Shown here piece by piece: positions 38,261 to 45,718 of a stretch of 64,000 bases of DNA (its first letter is position 1; every line of letters starts with the position of its first letter). Both the position numbers and the translations under genes were made by a program. Under the pieces are notes generated by a model. The model was not told where the DNA came from, searched no databases, and saw nothing but the letters and a program-made list of their open reading frames with translations. The stretch comes from Euzebya rosea (GTDB lineage Bacteria; Actinomycetota; Nitriliruptoria; Euzebyales; Euzebyaceae). Location: contig NZ_PGDQ01000008.1 of the NCBI RefSeq assembly GCF_003073135.1, forward strand, positions 124,001-188,000. Reading direction: 5' to 3'.

Positions 38261-39058
38261 ATGAGCGACCCCTCCGATGGACCCGCCGCCCGGTCCTGGC
38301 GCGCGCAGCTGGAGGCGTGGGCGATCCCCGAGCCCATCCTGCGCGCCGCACCCGCGAACCCCTACGCCTTCCCACCGGGGACGATCACGACGCCGACCGT
38401 CGATCCGCTGACGACCCCGACGGGCCTGCGCGTGCTGGAACGGCTCGCACCGGGTGAGTCACTGCTGGACGTGGGCTGCGGGGCTGGGAGGATCTCCGGG
38501 GCGTTCACCGACACCTTCCGTGTCGTCGGCGTCGAGCCCCGCGATGGGCTGGCCGACACGGCCGCCGAACGCGGGATCGACGTCCACCGAGGCCGCTGGC
38601 CGGAGCTGGCGCCCGCGGTGGGAACGGCACCCGTGGTGCTGTCCACCCACGTCCTCTACGACGTGCAGGACGTGGGCCCCTTCCTGCGTGCGCTGCACGA
38701 CGCCGCCGAACGACGTGTCGTGCTCGAGCTGACCGCCACCCATCCGTGGAGCGACACCTCCCCGCTGTTCAGGCGGTTCCACGACCTCCACCGTCCCGAT
38801 GGGCCCACGGTGGAGCTGCTCGGGGAGGTCATCGAGGAGGTGCTGGGCGTCACCGCCCTGATGGAGGGCCACACCCGGCCGAGCGGCCGCTACGACGCCC
38901 TCGCGGAGCTGGTCGCCCATCAGCGCCAGCGGCTGTGCCTGACCGCCGACCACGATCCAGCCATCGCCGACGCGCTCGCGGAGGTGGTCGTGACCGACGA
39001 CCACGGGCGGGTGCGGATGCCCGACCAGCCCCTGACCACCCTGTGGTGGGATCGGTGA
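38261..39058 (+). CDS. Class I SAM-dependent methyltransferase
   Basis: 265 residues. SAM motif I is LLDVGCGAGRISGAF with the acidic motif II in VVGVEPRDGLADTA; motif IV-like region VVLSTHVLYDVQDVGPFL. The sequence fits the Methyltransf_11/23-like group; substrate unknown. Starts with ATG 65 bases from the divergent hypothetical gene. Its stop overlaps the next gene by four bases (GTGA), so the two form a unit. Confidence 0.88.
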   Translation: MSDPSDGPAARSWRAQLEAWAIPEPILRAAPANPYAFPPGTITTPTVDPLTTPTGLRVLERLAPGESLLDVGCGAGRISGAFTDTFRVVGVEPRDGLADTAAERGIDVHRGRWPELAPAVGTAPVVLSTHVLYDVQDVGPFLRALHDAAERRVVLELTATHPWSDTSPLFRRFHDLHRPDGPTVELLGEVIEEVLGVTALMEGHTRPSGRYDALAELVAHQRQRLCLTADHDPAIADALAEVVVTDDHGRVRMPDQPLTTLWWDR

Positions 39059-39453
39059 GCGACGAGCTGGACCGGGCTGCCCTTCGACGGGTCCTCCGCG
39101 AGCGATATCCGTTCCTCGCCGAGACCGACCGCGGCCCCCAGTCGGTCGCGGCAGGCGAGTGCGATCGCTGCGGCCACGAGCCACGGATGGTGCAGCCCTG
39201 TGGGCCGCCACCCGCCGGCTTGTCCGGGCCTGCCACCCCCGACTGGGCGCTCGGCCGCCGCTGCGCCATCGCCGCCGGAGTGGAGGGCTGGTGCGACGGC
39301 CACGCCGAGGAGGCGGCCGAGGCCATCGCATGGGTGCAGGCGCTGCCGCCCGAGGCCGACGACATCGCCAGGTTGTGGTGGATCGCCACCGGTGAGGTGC
39401 GGGCCACACCCGACGCGACACGTCGGGCACGGGCGCTGCTCGCCGGCACCTGA
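39055..39453 (+). CDS. Hypothetical Cys-containing protein coupled to the methyltransferase
   Basis: 132 residues from the GTG overlapping the methyltransferase stop. An N-terminal helix LRRVLRERYPFLAET is followed by CDRCGHEPRMVQPCG and later RRCAIAAGVEGWCDGHAEEA. The first pair plus later Cys/His could bind zinc. No family recognised. Tight coupling suggests it assists or is modified by the methyltransferase. Confidence 0.7.
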   Translation: MSDELDRAALRRVLRERYPFLAETDRGPQSVAAGECDRCGHEPRMVQPCGPPPAGLSGPATPDWALGRRCAIAAGVEGWCDGHAEEAAEAIAWVQALPPEADDIARLWWIATGEVRATPDATRRARALLAGT

Positions 39454-39544
39454 CGGGCGACCGTCACGCTCCGTCCCGGACCCGGCCGACGGGGCGAGGC
39501 CCCGGCGCCCGACGCACCCGGCCCCACGACGTACAGTGCCGCCG

Positions 39545-40114
39545 ATGACCTCCCGCCCCGACCCAACGACCTTCGCCGTCTGTGTGTTCACCGCGTCCTC
39601 GGAACGGGTGGCCGACAGCTACCGCGTCCTGGCCCGCGACGTCGGGACCGCCATCGCGAAGGCCGGCTGGAGGCTGGTCTACGGCGGCGGCCAGGTCGGG
39701 CTGATGGGTGAGGTCGCTCGGGCGGCGCTGGCCGCCGGCGGTCCGGTCACGGGCATCATCCCGCACTCGCTGAACCGCCGTGAGGTCGCCTTCGACGACA
39801 TCGACGACCTGGTGCTGTGCGACACCCTCGCCGAACGCAAGCAGCTGATGGACGACCGGACCGACGCCTACGTCGTCCTGCCGGGCGGCATCGGCACCCT
39901 CGACGAGCTGGTCGAGGTGCTGACCACCCGCTCGCTGGGGTACCACGACAAGGCCATCGTGCTGGTCGACGTCGACGGGTACTGGGCGCCCCTCCACGCC
40001 CTGCTGGACCACATGGTCGACGCCGGCACGCTGCGTCCCGACGTGCGCGACCTGGTCGAGACCGTCACCGACCTCGACGGCATGGTCGAGCGCCTCTTCA
40101 AGGAAACCCCGTGA
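39545..40114 (+). CDS. LOG-family nucleotide 5'-monophosphate phosphoribohydrolase-like protein
   Basis: 189 residues with the Rossmann-like TIGR00730 fold. Motifs VYGGGQVGLMGEVARAAL and PGGIGTLDELVEVLTTRSLG correspond to the catalytic signature of LONELY GUY enzymes, which release cytokinin-type bases from their ribotides; bacterial members often act on AMP or modified adenylates. The second motif has Asp where most have Glu (PGGxGTxEE). The ATG at 39545 is used. The stop overlaps the amidotransferase gene start by four bases. Confidence 0.87.
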   Translation: MTSRPDPTTFAVCVFTASSERVADSYRVLARDVGTAIAKAGWRLVYGGGQVGLMGEVARAALAAGGPVTGIIPHSLNRREVAFDDIDDLVLCDTLAERKQLMDDRTDAYVVLPGGIGTLDELVEVLTTRSLGYHDKAIVLVDVDGYWAPLHALLDHMVDAGTLRPDVRDLVETVTDLDGMVERLFKETP

Positions 40115-40809
40115 CCCGCCTGCTGATCGTCCAGCACCTGCCCCACGAACACGAAGGCGTGCTCGGCGAGGTGCTGGTGACCCGCGACATCGACGTCGTC
40201 CGCTGCCGTGCCTGGGCCGAGCCGGTCCCGACGACCCTGGACGGGATGGACGCGCTGGTCGTCCTCGGCGGGGACATGAACACCGACGAGGAGCAGGACT
40301 GGCCACACCTCCGCGAGGTCCGCGACCTGCTCCGCGTGGCGCTGGACGAGGCCGTCCCCACGCTGGGCCTGTGCCTCGGTGCGCAGCTGCTGGCCGAAGC
40401 CGGCGGTGGGTCGGTGCACCACGGCACGCCCGAGATCGGCTGGATCCCCATCGAGCTGACCGAGGAGGGCCGGGACGACCCGGTCGTCGCCGCCGTCCCC
40501 GACGGCACGCCCTTCTTCAACGCCCACGCCGACTTCGTGTCCCTGCCCCCGGGCGCGTCGCTGCTGTCGCGTTCCGCCGACACCGACGTCCACGCCTTCC
40601 GGCTGTCCGCGGCGCTCGGACTGCAGCACCACCCCGAGATCGACGCCTCCTTCGTGGCCGGCTACGTCGAGGCGCCCGGCGTGGCCCGCTACCTGGGGGC
40701 CAACGGCTGGACGCCCGAGGAGCTCGTGACCGAGGCACGCCGTCGCAACGCGGCACACCGCGCCGCCGGGCAGACCCTCTTCGAGGCATGGGTGGACACG
40801 CTGGGCTGA
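40111..40809 (+). CDS. Class I glutamine amidotransferase-like protein
   Basis: 232 residues. The triad is recognisable: Cys in TLGLCLGAQLLA, His and Glu in LGLQHHPEID. The N-terminus VTRLLIVQHLPHEHEGVLG is typical of stand-alone GATase1 proteins annotated as GMP synthase-like. No synthetase partner is adjacent. It may remove ammonia or a gamma-glutamyl group from a small compound. Translation is coupled to the LOG gene by GTGA. Confidence 0.87.
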   Translation: MTRLLIVQHLPHEHEGVLGEVLVTRDIDVVRCRAWAEPVPTTLDGMDALVVLGGDMNTDEEQDWPHLREVRDLLRVALDEAVPTLGLCLGAQLLAEAGGGSVHHGTPEIGWIPIELTEEGRDDPVVAAVPDGTPFFNAHADFVSLPPGASLLSRSADTDVHAFRLSAALGLQHHPEIDASFVAGYVEAPGVARYLGANGWTPEELVTEARRRNAAHRAAGQTLFEAWVDTLG

Positions 40810-40822
40810 GGCCGACCGGACC

Positions 40823-40836
40823 GGTTGTCCACAACC
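40823..40836. promoter_or_regulatory. DnaA-box-like palindrome upstream of the first ssb
   Basis: GGTTGTCCACAACC is a dyad with 6-bp arms. It contains TTGTCCACA (40825-40833), the DnaA box used in high-GC actinobacteria. It is 87 bases upstream of the ssb start and could alternatively be an operator for another dimeric regulator. Confidence 0.45.
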
Positions 40837-40922
40837 CGGCCGAAGAAGTCGGACGGGGTCGGACGCTGCTGCCTACGGTGCGCTCATCGCACCCAACAGC
40901 CGTCCAGAAAGGACCCCGTGCC

Positions 40923-41381
40923 ATGACCTCCGTCAACACCATCACCGTGTCGGGCAACCTCACCGCCGACCCCGAGCTGCGCCGCACCAGCGCCGAGGTG
41001 CCGTTCGCGCGGATGCGCGTCGCCGTCAGCCGACGCGTGCAGAACACCGAAACCAAGGAGTGGGAGGACCGCCAGGACGGGTTCTTCAACGTGACCGCGT
41101 GGCGCGACCTCGGCCAGCACGCCGCCACGGCCCTGCGCAAGGGGGACCGGGTCACCGTCGTCGGCCGGATGATGCGCCGCCCCTACGAGGCCGACCTGGG
41201 GGAGGGAAAGACCGAGACGCGCTACACCCACGAGATCGAGGCCGAGGAGCTGGGGCCGTCGTTGCGCTGGCAGGCCTGGACCCGGCTGGAGCCGCGCCCG
41301 GTGGCCACCCACCAGGACCCCGACGACGACTCGGGTTCGACGGCCGAGGCCACCCCCGAGCTGGCCGCCCGCGCCGCCTGA
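40923..41381 (+). CDS. ssbB: Single-stranded DNA-binding protein, secondary copy (SsbB-like)
   Basis: 152 residues. The OB fold runs over residues 5-115, with TVSGNLTADPELRRTS, FFNVTAWRDLGQHAATALRKGDRVTVVGR and YTHEIEAEELGPSLRWQ. The C-terminus ends ARAA and lacks the acidic DDxPF tip that recruits replication partners, so it is not the main replicative SSB; SsbB-type proteins serve in recombination, competence or sporulation-like segregation. It sits upstream of rpsF, separated by 146 bases. Confidence 0.88.
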   Translation: MTSVNTITVSGNLTADPELRRTSAEVPFARMRVAVSRRVQNTETKEWEDRQDGFFNVTAWRDLGQHAATALRKGDRVTVVGRMMRRPYEADLGEGKTETRYTHEIEAEELGPSLRWQAWTRLEPRPVATHQDPDDDSGSTAEATPELAARAA

Positions 41382-41527
41382 CCCCCGGTCGGCGCCGACG
41401 ACCGGACAAGGCCTCGACGAGCCGATCAGCCGGGATCGGTGTACGCTTTCGCGTCCGTCCTGTCCTCCACGCGTGCGAACCGCGCACTCGACGTGAGGGC
41501 CGCTACTAGTCCAAAGGATGGTTTGCG

Positions 41528-41830
41528 ATGCGAACCTACGAACTCATGATGATCTCCCGCGGCGACCTCGACGACGTCGCGGTCGACACCAACATCCGCC
41601 GGTTCACCGGCCTGATCGGCGAGCAGGGCGGCAAGGTCCTCAACGTCGACCACTGGGGCAAGCGCGAGTTTGCCTACGAGATCAACCACATGAACAGCGG
41701 CTACTACACCGTTGTCGACCTCGAGATCGACGGCGACGGCCTGAAGGAGCTCGACCGTCAGCTCGGCAACGCCGAAGAGGTCGTGCGCCACAAGTTCGTG
41801 CGCCCCGAGGTCCGCAGCAAGAAGCTCTGA
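41528..41830 (+). CDS. rpsF: 30S ribosomal protein S6
   Basis: 100 residues, normal length. Signature MRTYELMMISR at the start and HWGKREFAYEINHMNSGYYTV in the middle. S6 binds S18 on the platform of the small subunit. AAAGGATGG precedes the ATG. A TACGCT element at about 41441 may be its -10. In many bacteria the S6-S18 complex represses this operon through its leader, but I cannot identify that element here. Confidence 0.97.
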   Translation: MRTYELMMISRGDLDDVAVDTNIRRFTGLIGEQGGKVLNVDHWGKREFAYEINHMNSGYYTVVDLEIDGDGLKELDRQLGNAEEVVRHKFVRPEVRSKKL

Positions 41831-41927
41831 CCCGGCTGCTCGGGCCTCGTCGCCCGACCCGGCGCCTGCCGCTGTCGCACCCCTGTGGTACGAATCCTCC
41901 AACTTCAGTCCGAGGAGCACACACACT

Positions 41928-42383
41928 GTGGCGAACGAGCAGAACAACATCACCGTCATCGGCAACCTCACCAAGGATCCCGATCTCCGCTACACGCAGT
42001 CCGGCATCGCCGTGGCCAGCCTGAGCGTCGCCGTCAACCGGCGCGTGCGGAACAAGGACACCAACGAGTGGGAGGACAAGCTCGACGGGTACTTCGACGT
42101 CAACATCTGGCGTGACCACGCCGAGAACGTCGCCGAGTCGCTGAACAAGGGCGACCGGGTCGTCGTGATCGGTCGGCTGACCAAGAGGTCCTGGGAGGAC
42201 CGCGACGGCCAGACCCGCTGGTCCACCGAGATCGAGGCCGACGAGGTCTGCCCCAGCCTGCGCTGGGCCAAGACGAGCGTCAGCAAGGTCCGCAGCGGTG
42301 GCGGTGGACCCCGCCCGTCCAGCGGAGGAGGCAGCGCGCCGCCCCCGGCCGAACCGCCCACCCCGGACGACGTCCCCTTCTAG
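41928..42383 (+). CDS. ssb: Single-stranded DNA-binding protein, replicative copy
   Basis: 151 residues from GTG with CGAGGAG upstream. The OB fold has ITVIGNLTKDPDLRYTQSG, FDVNIWRDHAENVAESLNKGDRVVVIGRL and TEIEADEVCPSLRWA. A Gly/Pro-rich linker leads to the C-terminal tip PTPDDVPF, the conserved partner-docking motif of replicative SSB. Position between rpsF and rpsR is the standard bacterial arrangement, but here a strong terminator follows directly and rpsR comes 3 kb later. Confidence 0.96.
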   Translation: MANEQNNITVIGNLTKDPDLRYTQSGIAVASLSVAVNRRVRNKDTNEWEDKLDGYFDVNIWRDHAENVAESLNKGDRVVVIGRLTKRSWEDRDGQTRWSTEIEADEVCPSLRWAKTSVSKVRSGGGGPRPSSGGGSAPPPAEPPTPDDVPF

Positions 42384-42414
42384 TACAGCCACGAGCCAGT
42401 ACAGCCACGAGCTT

Positions 42415-42446
42415 CACGAGCCGGCATCACCCGATGCCGGCTCGTG
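42415..42446 (+). terminator. Strong terminator after ssb
   Basis: Perfect 14-bp stem (42415-42428 and 42433-42446) with the loop ACCC, 32 bases after the ssb stop. Upstream of it AGTACAGCCACGAGC is directly repeated (42382 and 42398). It separates the rpsF-ssb transcript from the arsenic genes. Confidence 0.88.
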
Positions 42447-42476
42447 CCGTTGTGTTCGCGTGGCGCTCCTCCTGGC

Positions 42477-42527
42477 ATACATATACACGAGGACTATTTG
42501 ATCTAATTATTCCTCGTATGTATTGTC
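42477..42527 (+). promoter_or_regulatory. ArsR-type operator/promoter 1, before the first arsC
   Basis: An AT-rich island in GC-rich DNA. Arms ATACATATACACGAGGA (42477-42493) and TTCCTCGTATGTAT (42510-42523) form an imperfect dyad. The right half, ATTTG-8 bases-ATTCCTCG (42496-42516), recurs before the second arsC. Confidence 0.65.
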
Positions 42528-42575
42528 GTGGTGTCGCATTCGTGACCCATGACCCCACGGGGAGGAGCCAGACAC

Positions 42576-43211
42576 ATGCACGACCCCAGCCCGGAGCAGC
42601 AGTACCTGATCGCCAACAGCACCACCCGCCTGCACCGCCGGTTCGCGGGCGTCGCCGGTCCCGAGACCATCGAGCGGCTGCTGCTGGAGTCCCTCGACCA
42701 GCTGGCCTCCGCCAGGGTCACGTCGTGGCTGCCCGTCCTTGCGGAGCGCTTCGCCGCCGACCGCCTGCGAGCCCTCGCCAAGCTGGAGCACCTGGTGGCC
42801 GGCGACCGACCCCACGTCCTGTTCCTGTGCACCCACAACGCCGGCCGGTCGCAGATGGCTGCAGCATGGACGACCCACCTGTCCGGCGGCGCCGTGGAGG
42901 TGTTCTCCGGTGGCTCCGAACCCGCCAGCGAGGTCAACACGGCTGCGGTCGAGGCGATGGCGGAGGTCGGCATCGACATGGCCGCCGCCTACCCGAAGCC
43001 CTGGACCGACGAGGTGGTGTGCGCCGCCGCCGTCGTCATCACGATGGGCTGCGGCGACGCCTGCCCCATCTTCCCCGGCAAGCGGTACGAGGACTGGGCC
43101 ATCACCGACCCCGCCGGCAAGGACCTCGAGGCCGTCCGCCCGATCCGCGACGAGATCAGGGGCCGGGTCGAGGGACTGCTCAGCGAGCTGAAGGTGGCGC
43201 TGCCGGCCTGA
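42576..43211 (+). CDS. arsC: Arsenate reductase (arsenate-mycothiol transferase type) with N-terminal helical domain
   Basis: 211 residues from an ATG with GGGGAGGAG upstream. Residues 1-80 form the three-helix domain found in actinobacterial arsenate-mycothiol transferases. The catalytic domain is of the low-molecular-weight phosphatase fold: P-loop FLCTHNAGRSQMAAAW (CX5R), GCGDACPIFPGKRYEDW and the Asp in DPAGKDLEAVRPIRDEI. It converts arsenate to an arseno-mycothiol adduct that mycoredoxin reduces to arsenite. First gene of a four-gene arsenic cluster. Confidence 0.9.
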   Translation: MHDPSPEQQYLIANSTTRLHRRFAGVAGPETIERLLLESLDQLASARVTSWLPVLAERFAADRLRALAKLEHLVAGDRPHVLFLCTHNAGRSQMAAAWTTHLSGGAVEVFSGGSEPASEVNTAAVEAMAEVGIDMAAAYPKPWTDEVVCAAAVVITMGCGDACPIFPGKRYEDWAITDPAGKDLEAVRPIRDEIRGRVEGLLSELKVALPA

Positions 43212-43222
43212 ACTCCGGCGTC

Positions 43223-43256
43223 ATTTGGTTCAACAATTCCTCGCGTATATGATGTC
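43223..43256 (+). promoter_or_regulatory. ArsR-type operator/promoter 2, before the second arsC
   Basis: ATTTG (43223-43227), 8 bases, then ATTCCTCG (43236-43243) and an A/T-rich tail ending GTCG, the same arrangement as at 42496-42527. It lies 33 bases upstream of the second arsC. Confidence 0.6.
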
Positions 43257-43288
43257 GGCGTCCGCCCACGCCCTGTTCGGAGCACCCC

Positions 43289-43741
43289 ATGACCACCGCC
43301 CCCGATCGCCCCACGACCGACCGGCCCGGCACCGATCGACCCCGCGTCCTCTTCCTCTGCGTCCACAACGCCGGCAGGTCACAGATGGCCGCCGCCTGGA
43401 CGCAGCACCTCGCCGACGGCGCCGTCGACGTGTTCTCCGGCGGGTCCGAGCCCGCCGATGAGGTCAACCCGGCCGCGGTCGAGGCGATGCAGGAGGTCGG
43501 CATCGACATCACGGCGGCCCAGCCGACCCGCTGGACCGACGACGAGGTGCTCGCCGCCGACGTCGTGATCACCATGGGCTGCGGCGACACCTGCCCCGTC
43601 TTCCCCGGCAAGCGGTACGAGGACTGGGCCATCACCGACCCCGCCGGCAAGGGCGTGGAGTCCGTCCGACCGATCCGCGACGAGATCCGCCAGCGGGTCG
43701 AGGCGCTGCTGGCCGACCTGCAGGTGCCGGTGGCCGGATGA
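43289..43741 (+). CDS. arsC: Arsenate reductase, second copy without helical domain
   Basis: 150 residues. Only the phosphatase-fold catalytic domain is present: FLCVHNAGRSQMAAAW, then FSGGSEPADEVNPAAVEAM, GCGDTCPVFPGKRYEDW and DPAGKGVESVRPIRDEI. It is closely similar to the catalytic part of the first arsC, so the pair arose by duplication. The stop overlaps the regulator gene start (ATGA). Confidence 0.9.
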   Translation: MTTAPDRPTTDRPGTDRPRVLFLCVHNAGRSQMAAAWTQHLADGAVDVFSGGSEPADEVNPAAVEAMQEVGIDITAAQPTRWTDDEVLAADVVITMGCGDTCPVFPGKRYEDWAITDPAGKGVESVRPIRDEIRQRVEALLADLQVPVAG

Positions 43742-44448
43742 CCGACGACGTCACGTCCAACGCGACGTTGCCGGACCCCGCCGACGCCGCCCGCGCCGAC
43801 CGGGCCCGGGTGCACGCGGCCCTGGGCGACCCGGTGCGGCTGGCGATCGTGGAGGCGCTGCTCGACAGCGACCTGGCGCCCGACGAGGTCGCGGCGGCCC
43901 TCGGCATGCCGCCCAACGGCCTTGCCCACCACCTGAAGGTGCTGGACCAGACCGGCCTGGTGCAGCGGCAGCGGTCCCACGCCGACGGCCGGCGCCGCTA
44001 CCTGGTGCTGGACCGCTCGCGGCTCGACGGGCTCATCGGGGCCCGGTCCTGGACCGCGTCCTCGGTCCTGTTCGTGTGCACGGCCAACGCCGCGCGGTCG
44101 CAGATGGCCGCCGCGATCTGGCAGTCGGTGTCGACGGTGCCCGCCGCGTCGGCCGGCCACATGCCGGCCGCCGCCGTCCCCGAGGCCACCGTCGCGCTGC
44201 TGCGACGTCACGGCCTGCCCGAGCCCGCCGACGCCCCACGCGGCTACGGCGACATCGACACCCCACCGCAGCTCGTCGTGTCGGTCTGCGACCTCGCCCG
44301 GGAGGCCGGGCCGCCGTTCGACGCCCCACGCCTGCACTGGTCCATCCCCGACCCGCTGGCCGACGGCCGCCAGGAGGCGTTCGACCACGCCTTCGACGAG
44401 CTCCAGCGCCGTGTCAACGACCTCGCACCCAGGGTGAGCGCCGCATGA
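43738..44448 (+). CDS. ArsR-type regulator fused to a low-molecular-weight phosphatase-like domain
   Basis: 236 residues. Residues 20-100 are a winged helix of the ArsR family (VHAALGDPVRLAIVEALLDS, PPNGLAHHLKVLDQTGLVQR). Residues about 106-236 are a second LMW-phosphatase/arsenate-reductase-like domain with P-loop FVCTANAARSQMAAAIW. The usual ArsR arsenite-binding CxC in the recognition helix is absent; Cys in the second domain may sense the metalloid instead. Probably represses the cluster via the AT-rich sites. It overlaps arsC and aquaporin genes by four bases each. Confidence 0.88.
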   Translation: MTDDVTSNATLPDPADAARADRARVHAALGDPVRLAIVEALLDSDLAPDEVAAALGMPPNGLAHHLKVLDQTGLVQRQRSHADGRRRYLVLDRSRLDGLIGARSWTASSVLFVCTANAARSQMAAAIWQSVSTVPAASAGHMPAAAVPEATVALLRRHGLPEPADAPRGYGDIDTPPQLVVSVCDLAREAGPPFDAPRLHWSIPDPLADGRQEAFDHAFDELQRRVNDLAPRVSAA

Positions 44449-45197
44449 GCACGCCGACATCCGCCCACACGCCCGACCTGACCGCGGAGATCGCCGACAC
44501 CGAACGCGACGTCCCCCCTGCGCTCGGCCGGCTCGTGCTGGCCGAGGGCATCGGCACGGCGCTGCTGCTGATCGCCGTCGTCGGCTCGGGGATCATGGCG
44601 GCGACACGCAGCCCGCTGGACGAGGGGTTGCAGCTGCTCGAGGCGGCCCTGGCGACCGGGATGGGACTGGCCGCCATCATCATGGCGATCGGCCCGGTCT
44701 CCGGCGCCCACCTCAATCCGGCGGTCACCCTCGCCGACCAGCTGCTGCACCCCGACGGCTGGCGGCGACCGGGGGCCTGGACGCGCACCGGCAGCTTCGT
44801 CCTCGCCCAGCTGGCCGGCGGCGCGGTCGGCGTGGTGATCGCCAACGCCATGTTCGACCTCGACGCGGTGACGTTCGGGACGACCCGGCGGACGGGTGCC
44901 GGCCAGTGGCTCGGCGAGGCCGTCGCGACCTATGGCCTGGTGCTGGTCATCTTCCTGATGGTCCGGGCGCGGGCCAGCGTCCCCGCGATCGCCGTGGCGG
45001 TCGGGGCGTTCGTCGCCGGCGCCCATTGGTTCACCTCCTCCACCAGCTTCGCCAACCCCGCCGTCACGTTCTCGCGGATGCTGACCGACACCTTCGCCGG
45101 GATCTCCCCGGCCGACGTGCTGCCGTTCGTGTCCGTCCAGCTGCTCGCCGCCCTCGCGGCGGCCGCCACCGTGGCCCTGCTGCGCCCGGCCGACTGA
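44445..45197 (+). CDS. Aquaporin-family channel (AqpS-like arsenite channel)
   Basis: 250 residues with six membrane helices and two half-helix loops bearing NPA boxes, SGAHLNPAVTLA and TSFANPAVTFSRM. Replacement of an arsenite pump by an aquaglyceroporin in an ars operon is known from AqpS of Sinorhizobium meliloti, where arsenite made by ArsC leaks out down its gradient. No ArsB or Acr3 pump is in the cluster, so this channel is the likely exit. Its ATG overlaps the regulator stop. The next 263 bases lead to rpsR and hold no other gene. Confidence 0.88.
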   Translation: MSTPTSAHTPDLTAEIADTERDVPPALGRLVLAEGIGTALLLIAVVGSGIMAATRSPLDEGLQLLEAALATGMGLAAIIMAIGPVSGAHLNPAVTLADQLLHPDGWRRPGAWTRTGSFVLAQLAGGAVGVVIANAMFDLDAVTFGTTRRTGAGQWLGEAVATYGLVLVIFLMVRARASVPAIAVAVGAFVAGAHWFTSSTSFANPAVTFSRMLTDTFAGISPADVLPFVSVQLLAALAAAATVALLRPAD

Positions 45198-45460
45198 CCG
45201 ACGCGGCCGAGCCGTCCCGGGCTGTGCCCGATCCGTCGGCCGTGCTACCCTCGTTGGCTGATTGCCTCGGTGCCGTTATCGCCGGGCGGTGAGTGGGGCG
45301 CATTCGACGCCCGCTCGACCCCGCCCGTCCCGGCTGGGGCCCTTCATCCAAGGCTCCGCCACCTCACCGTTGCGCGGGGCGCGGGGCGCATCCCGCTCTT
45401 CCAGACCCCTCCAGGCCCACCGCCCACGGGCCCTTCCCCATCCAGCACAAAGGACGACCC

Positions 45461-45703
45461 ATGGCACGTACTCAGCCCCAGCGGCAGCAGCGGCCCGCCA
45501 AGAAGAAGGAAGACTTCTTCAAGGCCAACAAGATCACCTACATCGACTACAAGGACGTCGAGATGCTGCAGCGTTTCGTGTCCGAGCGCGGCAAGCTCCG
45601 TTCCGCTCGCGTGACCGGTGTCAACCCGCAGCAGCAGCGACTCCTCGCAAAGGCGATCAAGAACGCCCGCGAGATGGCGCTGATGCCCTACACGAACCGC
45701 TAG
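45461..45703 (+). CDS. rpsR: 30S ribosomal protein S18
   Basis: 80 residues, typical length. Core motif [21 protein letters not shown] followed by [36 protein letters not shown] is diagnostic for S18. The ATG at 45461 has AAAGGA upstream. Its transcript probably starts in the 45198-45460 spacer because the usual upstream partner genes rpsF and ssb are terminated 3 kb away. Lacks the CXXC zinc motif, so it is the zinc-independent type. Confidence 0.95.
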   Translation: MARTQPQRQQRPAKKKEDFFKANKITYIDYKDVEMLQRFVSERGKLRSARVTGVNPQQQRLLAKAIKNAREMALMPYTNR

Positions 45704-45718
45704 GAGCGCTGGTCTGCG

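Noticed and set aside
41382-41527. An S6:S18 autoregulatory leader before rpsF.
   Set aside because: No convincing hairpin with the expected bulge could be recognised by eye.
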